Assembly: GCA_002309255.1 (NCBI GenBank)
Contig: DBXI01000022.1
Span: forward strand, 1 to 19,741
Direction: 5' to 3'
DNA length: 19,741 bases
Source: Bacteroidales bacterium UBA1216
Lineage (GTDB): Bacteria; Bacteroidota; Bacteroidia; Bacteroidales; Paludibacteraceae
Of the stretch, positions 12,806 to 18,029 are shown piece after piece. The notes below the pieces were generated by a model. It worked only from the letters and a program-made list of their open reading frames with translations, was not told the origin of the DNA and ran no database searches. Position 1 is the stretch's first letter, and every line of letters starts with the position of its first letter. A program made the translations under genes and the position numbers.

Positions 12806-14884
12806 ATGTCATTTTCCCGTACTCTCATCACAGCAGCCCTCCCGTATGCCAACGGCCCCGTGCATATCGGTCATCTCGCAGGCGTCTATGTGCCTGCCGA
12901 CATCTACGCCCGCTACCTCCGCCTCAAGGGGCAGAACGTTCTCTACGTATGCGGTAGCGACGAACATGGCGTTCCTGTCACCATTCGTGCCCGCAAGGAA
13001 GGTATAACCACCCAGCAGGTCGTTGACCGTTACCACGAACTCATCAAACGCTCGTTCGCCGATTTCGGCATCAGCTTTGACATCTACTCCCGCACCACCT
13101 CGGCTATCCATCACAAGCTGGCCTCCGACTACTTCCGCAAGCTCTTTGACGACGGCAAGTTCATCGAGCAGACCTCAGAGCAGTTCTACGACCCCGAGAC
13201 CGGGCACTTCCTCACCGACCGTAATATCCGCGGCGAGTGCCCGCATTGCCACAGCCTCGGTGCTTACGGTGACCAGTGCGAGAAGTGCGGTTCGACCCTC
13301 TCGCCTGAAGAACTCATCAATCCCTATAACGCCGAGACCGGCAACCCGCTCGTCAAGCGTCCTACGTCCCACTGGTATCTGCCACTTGATCAGTACCAAC
13401 AGTGGCTTGAACAGTGGATCCTGGAGGAACACAAGGAGTGGCGTCCGAACGTCTATGGACAATGCAAGTCGTGGCTCGACGGCGGTCTGCGTCCGCGTGC
13501 CGTGACCCGCGACCTCGACTGGGGTATCCCCGTGCCCGTCGAAGGTGCGGAAGGCAAGGTGCTCTACGTCTGGTTTGATGCGCCTATCGGTTACATCTCC
13601 AATACCAAGGAGCTCTGCGACGCCCAGCCGGAGAAGTACGGCAAGTGGGAGACCTGGTGGAAAGACCCGTCAACACGCCTCATTCATTTCATCGGCAAGG
13701 ATAACATCGTCTTCCACTGCATCGTCTTCCCCGTGATGCTGAAAGCCGAAGGTTCGTATATTCTGCCGGACAACGTGCCCAGCAACGAGTTCCTGAACCT
13801 CGAGGGCGACAAGATCTCCACCTCCCGCAACTGGGCGGTGTGGCTCAATGAGTACCTCGACGATTTCCCCGGTAAGCAGGACGTCCTGCGCTACGTGCTC
13901 ACCGCCAATGCACCCGAGACCAAGGACAACGACTTCACGTGGGCGGACTTCCAGGCGCGTAACAACAACGAACTCGTAGCTATCTACGGTAACTTCGTCA
14001 ACCGCGCGCTTGTGCTCACTGGCAAGTATTTCGACGGCAAGGTGCCCGCACAAGGCGAACTGACTGATTATGATAAGGCAACCATCGAGGAGTTCAAGAA
14101 CGTGAAAGCCACGCTCGAAGACCTCCTGAACAACTTCCGCTTCCGTGACGCGCAGAAGGAGGCGATGAACCTTGCCCGCATCGGCAACAAGTACCTCGCC
14201 GACACCGAACCCTGGAAGCTCGCCAAGACCGATCTTGACCGCACGGCTACTATCCTCAACCTCTCCCTGCAGATCGCAGCTAACCTCGCCATCGCCTTCG
14301 AACCCTTCCTGCCGTTCAGTTCGGATAAGCTGAAGACCATGCTTGGTCTTTCCGACAACATCGGCTGGGAAGACCTCGGTCGCGTTGATCTGCTGCCCGA
14401 GGGTGGCGCACTTGGCGAGGTCAGCCTGCTCTTCGAGAAGATCGAGGACGGCGCTATCCAGTTCCAACTCGACAAACTCGCGCGCATCAAAGCCGAAAAC
14501 GAGGCAGCCGCCAAGGCGGAAGCCTTAAAGAACTGGCAGCCCGTGCCCGTCAAAGCCCCGACGACCATTGACGACTTCGACAAAGCGGACATCCGTGTCG
14601 CCTCCGTGCTGGAGTGCACCAACGTCAAGAAATCCGACCGTCTCCTGCAGTTCAAGCTCGATGACGGCATAGGAGGACGCACCATCCTTTCGGGCATTGC
14701 GCAGTCGTACCCCGATCCGTCCGTTCTTGTCGGCAAGCAGGTGCTCTATATCGCCAACTTCCCGCCGCGCAAGATGATGGGTATCGAATCCCAGGGCATG
14801 ATCCTCTCGGCAGTTGACGCCGACGGCAAACTGGTTGTCACCACCGTCAGCGCCCCCGTCCGCAACGGCGCGCAGGTAGGTTGA
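12806..14884 (+). CDS. metG: Methionyl-tRNA synthetase
   Basis: A 692-aa class I aminoacyl-tRNA synthetase charging tRNA-Met in the cytosol. Seen are ALPYANGPVHIGHLAG with the HIGH box at residues 20-23, a four-cysteine zinc knuckle (CPHC 145-148 and CEKC 158-161), GDKISTSRNW with the KMSKS-equivalent KISTS at 336-340, and the anticodon-binding helical domain. A C-terminal EMAP-II-like tRNA-binding domain covers about 588-692 (DIRVASVLE, DRLLQFKLDDG, FPPRKMMGIESQGMILSA). Length matches the long, dimerising form. Codons end largely in C or G, stronger than in the accessory genes, as expected for a highly expressed gene. The start is ATG 12806, after a direct repeat of ATCGTAAAT in the 27-nt gap from cdaA. 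Confidence 0.98.
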   Translation: MSFSRTLITAALPYANGPVHIGHLAGVYVPADIYARYLRLKGQNVLYVCGSDEHGVPVTIRARKEGITTQQVVDRYHELIKRSFADFGISFDIYSRTTSAIHHKLASDYFRKLFDDGKFIEQTSEQFYDPETGHFLTDRNIRGECPHCHSLGAYGDQCEKCGSTLSPEELINPYNAETGNPLVKRPTSHWYLPLDQYQQWLEQWILEEHKEWRPNVYGQCKSWLDGGLRPRAVTRDLDWGIPVPVEGAEGKVLYVWFDAPIGYISNTKELCDAQPEKYGKWETWWKDPSTRLIHFIGKDNIVFHCIVFPVMLKAEGSYILPDNVPSNEFLNLEGDKISTSRNWAVWLNEYLDDFPGKQDVLRYVLTANAPETKDNDFTWADFQARNNNELVAIYGNFVNRALVLTGKYFDGKVPAQGELTDYDKATIEEFKNVKATLEDLLNNFRFRDAQKEAMNLARIGNKYLADTEPWKLAKTDLDRTATILNLSLQIAANLAIAFEPFLPFSSDKLKTMLGLSDNIGWEDLGRVDLLPEGGALGEVSLLFEKIEDGAIQFQLDKLARIKAENEAAAKAEALKNWQPVPVKAPTTIDDFDKADIRVASVLECTNVKKSDRLLQFKLDDGIGGRTILSGIAQSYPDPSVLVGKQVLYIANFPPRKMMGIESQGMILSAVDADGKLVVTTVSAPVRNGAQVG

Positions 14885-14961
14885 TCTCTCAGCTCCTCCG
14901 TCCGTTAACAGTCGGATGTTGAAAATCTACGAATACCTCACTCAAACCATCACCTGCGCGC

Positions 14962-14994
14962 AACGAGGTTTTAACGAGGTTTTAACGAGGTTTT
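14962..14994. repeat. Three perfect tandem copies of an 11-nt repeat
   Basis: AACGAGGTTTT occurs at 14962-14972, 14973-14983 and 14984-14994 without gaps or mismatches. It lies 13 nt downstream, on the minus strand, of the -7 box at 15007-15014, and so within the first bases of that transcript. An 11-nt unit is close to one helical turn, so a protein could contact all copies on one face. Confidence 0.85.
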
Positions 14995-15006
14995 TGAAAT
15001 CCGATG

Positions 15007-15037
15007 CAAAGGTACGAAAAAAAACGGAAACTCCAAA
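15007..15037 (-). promoter_or_regulatory. Orphan promoter pointing at the 3' end of metG
   Basis: The minus strand has TTTG (15034-15037), a 19-nt spacer and TACCTTTG (15007-15014). No convincing gene follows on that strand before metG. The transcript would cross the 11-nt tandem repeat and become antisense to the metG 3' end. The promoter overlaps the terminator hairpin at 15014-15053. Confidence 0.6.
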
Positions 15038-15053
15038 TTTTGAGGCTCCGTTT
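15014..15053 (-). terminator. Intrinsic terminator, possibly bidirectional
   Basis: AAACGGA (15022-15028) pairs with TCCGTTT (15047-15053), and CTC (15031-15033) with GAG (15042-15044) inside the loop. On the minus strand the stem is followed by eight T (counting the end of the arm), ending the ATPase-HNH-104-aa unit. On the plus strand TTTCTTT follows, which could also serve metG. Confidence 0.75.
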
Positions 15054-15069
15054 CTTTAATAATTTAAAG

Positions 15070-15384
15070 TTAGACCAGTTTCCATCCGTTGATGCAGTAG
15101 TCTGTGAATAGGTCAGCATACTTTTCGGTAAGCCATCCTCGTTCTCTGGCTAGGCTGATCAAATGTTGCCATAGTTGCTCTGCTTTACTTGTTCCCTCGC
15201 GCGCGCCAAAGTAAAGCAAAGAAAAGAAGCTTTTTTCTTTTTTTGTTTCTTTTTTTCTTTTTCGCGGTTGAAAGCCGCGAACACAAGACACCGTGATTGG
15301 ATGCGGCATTGAGGTGCTCCCTGCCAGCGACCGCCCGTCCCGTCGCGTTCGGCAAACCTCGCTAACGGATGCCGCAACCTTCAC
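15070..15384 (-). CDS. Questionable 104-aa ORF over repeat-like DNA
   Basis: The frame begins with GTG at 15382-15384 (MKVAASVSEV), runs through a polypurine stretch giving RKRKKETKKEK, and ends with a more protein-like segment (SKAEQLWQHLISLARERGWL, then TEKYADLFTDYCINGWKLV). Only the last 40 residues look like a folded protein, an amphipathic helix pair. The first two thirds are of odd composition and look like translated intergenic repeat DNA. The likeliest reading is a 3' fragment of a lost gene joined to a repeat element. It is followed by the terminator at 15014-15053. No function can be given. Confidence 0.3.
   Translation of the reverse strand: MKVAASVSEVCRTRRDGRSLAGSTSMPHPITVSCVRGFQPRKRKKETKKEKSFFSLLYFGAREGTSKAEQLWQHLISLARERGWLTEKYADLFTDYCINGWKLV
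15261..15281. repeat. Hairpin beside a polypyrimidine tract
   Basis: TTCGCGG (15261-15267) and CCGCGAA (15275-15281) form a 7-bp stem with a 7-nt loop. On the plus strand it is preceded by about 33 nt of almost pure pyrimidine (from 15229). It is not followed by T residues in either direction and so is not a normal terminator. Confidence 0.5.
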
Positions 15385-15580
15385 CCCACTGCATGTTATT
15401 TGTGGGGACCCCGATGGGCGACATAAAGCGCGCGGTTGCTAGGTCAAAGATTTCAGTGATGCGGGATTCCGCAGATTTGATGGTTTGACGGAGAGGATCT
15501 TGCATGAAGAGGGCGAGGAGGTCGGGACGGGAGAGGGTGCAGGGGTCGGTGCCAGAGGTGCGGAGGGCGCGTAGGATGCG
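15362..15580 (-). pseudogene. Frameshifted tail of the second HNH gene
   Basis: After ENRRRA in the open frame, the protein-like continuation is found in another frame from about 15580: RILRALRTSGTDPCTLSRPD, LLALFMQDPLRQTIKSAESR, ITEIFDLATARF, then a stop at 15362-15364. It aligns with SKIMRKLRKMGIDP in the first HNH protein. One missing base in the CGA-GCC-GCA context (about 15578-15584) would join the frames as ENRRRSRILRALR. The current frame instead gives a Ser/Pro-rich tail with no family resemblance. This is either a true mutation or a sequencing/assembly error in a GC-rich spot. The last 20 residues enter repeat-like DNA. Confidence 0.7.
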
Positions 15581-15957
15581 GCTCGGCGGCGGTTCTCGGC
15601 AGGGGTGACGTACTGGAGGTTGTCGGCAGAGAAGTCGAGGATGTTGCCGTTGAGATGGTCGATTTGCGCCTTTATTTGCACGGTAATACCTGTTGCGTCC
15701 TGTTTAACCTCATACGTGGGACGTTGGCCGAGCCAGGTGAGAGCCATGAGGATGTGGCAGTTGATGCAGCCGAAATGCCTCATAATCGGGTACTGGGTGC
15801 CGGAGATGCCGTTGGAGGAACGCCATTTCTTCCGGCGGACGGGTGAGTAGGAGGGCTTAACCTCGTGCAACTGCCAGCCATCTTCGGTGAGGACGGAGTT
15901 GTGGACGGAGTAGAACCTGCCTGCACGAGAGCAGTAGAGAGGCTTGTCGGAGGGCAC
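15439..15957 (-). CDS. HNH endonuclease, N-terminal part before a frameshift
   Basis: The frame gives 172 residues, of which the first 126 or so are genuine: LYCSRAGRF, IMRHFGCINCHILMALTWLG, then the HNH core AQIDHLNGNILDFSADNLQY and VTPAENRRR. These parallel the first HNH protein of the window almost phrase by phrase. After ENRRR the frame becomes a low-complexity tail (APSAPLAPTPAPSPVPTSSP), because the true continuation is in another frame (see 15362-15580). It starts with GTG at 15955-15957, lacks the first 50 residues of its paralogue and lacks the C-terminal cysteine clusters. It lies 37 nt after the ATPase stop and is probably cotranscribed with it. The active-site Asp-His is present, but the product is probably defective unless the shift is an assembly error. 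Confidence 0.65.
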   Translation of the reverse strand: MPSDKPLYCSRAGRFYSVHNSVLTEDGWQLHEVKPSYSPVRRKKWRSSNGISGTQYPIMRHFGCINCHILMALTWLGQRPTYEVKQDATGITVQIKAQIDHLNGNILDFSADNLQYVTPAENRRRAASYAPSAPLAPTPAPSPVPTSSPSSCKILSVKPSNLRNPASLKSLT

Positions 15958-15994
15958 TGAAAAGGCGGTCGGATGTGAGAATGTGCGAACAGGT

Positions 15995-17287
15995 TTATTG
16001 CCACTCGTGCACAGGACGGATCTTGACGTCCAGTCCTTCGAATGTGGTATCTTCGTATTCGTGGTCGGTAAGCAGAAGCAGGTTCTTACAACCGGTCATC
16101 TGTGCTGCCATCTTTAATCCATTCAGTTCACGCTTGCGTGTTTTCTCGGAAGAAATATCATAGGATACTTGGATAGCTTGGAGCACTTGATTGTTCTGGC
16201 AGACAAGGAAATCGCACTCGCTGCTGCGTTCTTTGAGATAATAGACATCCCAACCGTTGAGTTTGCATTTGCGGAGGAGTTGGATGAGGACGATTGTTTC
16301 CAGACGCCATCCTAAGTTCTCAGCTGACAAGGCATTGTCGCGCATATTCATCATAGCTACATCCACGGCGTAGAGTTTCTCTTGTGCTACGCGTAGTCGG
16401 CTTTTATGAGCATACTTGTTGACTCCTATCAGCAAAAATGCCTCTTTGAGATAGGTTAGATAATTTTTTGCGGTGTGTTCGGACTTGAAATGAAACAAAT
16501 CGCTGAGATTGGTAGTCACTACTTGGCAAGGTGCAGTATTGAGCAGATGGTGTGCCATTTGTTCGAAGGCAGCCTTGTAAGCAATCTTGTAGCGTTGCTC
16601 TATATCGCGCTTGAGGATATTATCCACCAGATTACGCACATAGGCTCGTTGGTCGGAATTTAGCAATAGTTCAGGCAAACCTCCCTGCTTCATATAATCA
16701 TCAAAAGCGGCTCTCCGTAAACCGGTAGCCTTGGTGGTTCGCCCGGAATAATCCACGTCCTTCATGGTGCAATATTCCTGAAAGGAGAAAGGATACAGAT
16801 AGATTTCCTTGCTTCTGCCGGATAGGTATGTACTGAGTTCGGAACTAAGCAGTTTGGCATTGCTTCCGGTTACGACTATATGCATATCCTGCCGCAACAG
16901 GCGGTTAACAAACAGATGCCAGCCTATGATATCCTGCACTTCATCTAAGAACAAATACTCGAAATCACCATAAATCTTATATAGCACCTCTAATATATCG
17001 TTCAACTGTTCTGTTTGCAGTCCCAATAAACGATCATCGTCGAAATCAACGTAAGCATAATTCACGTCGGCATGCTCAAGTGCAAGAAAACATAGCGTAG
17101 ATTTGCCACTTCGTCGCACACCAATAACCACTTGGGCTTGTGTGCTGTGAAGGTCTATGAGCTTTTCTTCGGGTCTCGCGCATAGCAATTTCTTTCGCCG
17201 AGACTCTAACTCTGCTTTCTGGTCTAATAGAACAGTTTCTATTACATACTTGTCCAGAACCTTAACAACGTCCTTTTTGTGTGCCAT
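15995..17287 (-). CDS. AAA+ ATPase with DUF4143 domain
   Basis: A 430-aa member of the AAA_14/DUF4143 group. Residues 45-175 are the ATPase domain: Walker A GVRRSGKST (56-64), DFDDDRL, Walker B YLFLDEVQD (111-119), sensor VVTGSNAKLL (138-147) and LSGRSKEIYLYPFSF. Residues 200-300 include the YMKQGGLPELL and winged-helix-like segments. Residues 320-400 form the DUF4143 part with a restriction-like fold signature (ENLGWRLETIVL, YLKERSSECDFLV, QAIQVSYDIS). These genes are abundant, often solitary and mobile in Bacteroidales. The substrate is unknown, and DNA-related or toxin-like roles have been guessed from the folds. The start is ATG 17285-17287 (MAHKKDVV). Transcription would begin near 17340. 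The start codon, leader and promoter lie among repeats with a 32-nt period, suggesting self-control. Confidence 0.9.
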   Translation of the reverse strand: MAHKKDVVKVLDKYVIETVLLDQKAELESRRKKLLCARPEEKLIDLHSTQAQVVIGVRRSGKSTLCFLALEHADVNYAYVDFDDDRLLGLQTEQLNDILEVLYKIYGDFEYLFLDEVQDIIGWHLFVNRLLRQDMHIVVTGSNAKLLSSELSTYLSGRSKEIYLYPFSFQEYCTMKDVDYSGRTTKATGLRRAAFDDYMKQGGLPELLLNSDQRAYVRNLVDNILKRDIEQRYKIAYKAAFEQMAHHLLNTAPCQVVTTNLSDLFHFKSEHTAKNYLTYLKEAFLLIGVNKYAHKSRLRVAQEKLYAVDVAMMNMRDNALSAENLGWRLETIVLIQLLRKCKLNGWDVYYLKERSSECDFLVCQNNQVLQAIQVSYDISSEKTRKRELNGLKMAAQMTGCKNLLLLTDHEYEDTTFEGLDVKIRPVHEWQ

Positions 17288-17291
17288 ATTA

Positions 17292-17515
17292 CGATAATTT
17301 ACATATTTGACGCGTTTAGAACGCGATATTTAACATCAAATCCACTGCAAAGATACAATAAAAATTTGAATTATGCAATAGTTGATAGCATGTTCGGCTA
17401 CCAAAACACGATATTTTACGTATTTTGCAATATTAGAATACGATATTTTGCAAAATGTGCCATTTGCAAACGCGATATTTTACAAGTTAGGCAATTCTTA
17501 AACGCACTATTTGGA
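17292..17515. repeat. Degenerate direct repeats with 32-nt period around the ATPase promoter
   Basis: A motif near AAACGCGATATTTTAC recurs on the plus strand with its CGATAT core beginning at 17292, 17324, 17409, 17441, 17473 and, degenerate, 17505. Steps are exactly 32 nt within each group (17292-17324, and 17409-17441-17473-17505). About 15 nt are conserved per copy, and about 17 nt between copies vary. The 85-nt gap between the groups holds the -7 box. The leftmost copy lies immediately upstream of the ATPase start codon. Confidence 0.75.
17348..17355 (-). promoter_or_regulatory. -7 box TATCTTTG of the ATPase gene
   Basis: The minus strand reads TATCTTTG, an exact match. At 20 nt spacing the -33 position reads ATTG (17376-17379), three of four. 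It is the only promoter candidate upstream of the ATPase and is bracketed by the repeats. Confidence 0.7.
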
Positions 17516-17534
17516 AAGAAACGTTATGCAATGT

Positions 17535-17968
17535 CGGCATCAGATGCCGGGCTAATTGACGGAGAAAGAAGAGCACCCGCATGCAGGACAATAGACGAAA
17601 TAACAAAGCCATCACCAGCGGTAAATTGTCTGGGTCGGAGCGACTTGTTCTATGTCGGGCTTACGCTCCCCGCTACCCCTCCTTTTCGAAAGCAGAAGTC
17701 TACTGCTTTCTCCATCCGCTGCCCCTTCCGTTCTTATCTCGTTATGCTCGAACGATTATTTCGAAGATGCCAAGTCAAGGCACTTCTCCATCGCTGAAGG
17801 GGAAAATGCGCGAAGCACCCCTAAACACCAATTAGTCAATGAAATCGGCATAACATGCCGTAGCCATCGCCAATGGGTGGGAGGGCGGGTATCCTACAAA
17901 AGGAAGACAGGTAATCAACGCAATGGTACAATGCAGGAAGACAGGAATCCATTGATTTGAAGACAGGC
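17535..17968. other. Non-coding stretch with hairpins and short repeats
   Basis: No convincing gene is seen here on either strand; frames that stay open have odd composition. Structures seen are CGGCATC/GATGCCG (17535-17549, 7-bp stem), GAAAGCAG/CTGCTTTC (17688-17710, 8-bp stem, 7-nt loop), CGGCAT/ATGCCG (17846-17860), and three copies of GAAGACAGG ending at 17911, 17945 and 17967. It may be debris of a mobile element or an intergenic repeat family. It is the longest gene-free part of the window, together with the ATPase upstream region. Confidence 0.5.
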
Positions 17969-17984
17969 AAGCCCACAAAAGCAA

Positions 17985-18014
17985 AGCACCCCGAGGATTG
18001 CTCCATGGGGTGCT
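17985..18014 (-). terminator. Intrinsic terminator of the NRPS gene
   Basis: AGCACCCC (17985-17992) and GGGGTGCT (18007-18014) form an 8-bp GC-rich stem with a 14-nt loop. On the minus strand it is followed by TTTGCTTTTG. It begins 15 nt after the NRPS stop codon. Confidence 0.8.
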
Positions 18015-18029
18015 CTTGGTGTGCGGTGG

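Noticed and set aside
13670..14467. Minus-strand frame of 265 codons
   Set aside because: Antisense to metG, rich in Val/Glu/Gly as expected for the complement of C-ending codons; no own promoter. The orphan promoter at 15007 points this way but lies over 500 nt away.
17292..17536. CRISPR-like array (32-nt spacing of repeats with variable sequence between)
   Set aside because: The repeated part is only about 15 nt and degenerate, the variable parts are about 17 nt, a promoter interrupts the series, and no cas gene is nearby. A regulatory or iteron-like array fits better.
17279..17835. Plus-strand frames across the region upstream of the ATPase
   Set aside because: They cover the repeat array and promoter, have no conserved motif, and the residue composition is irregular; treated as non-coding.
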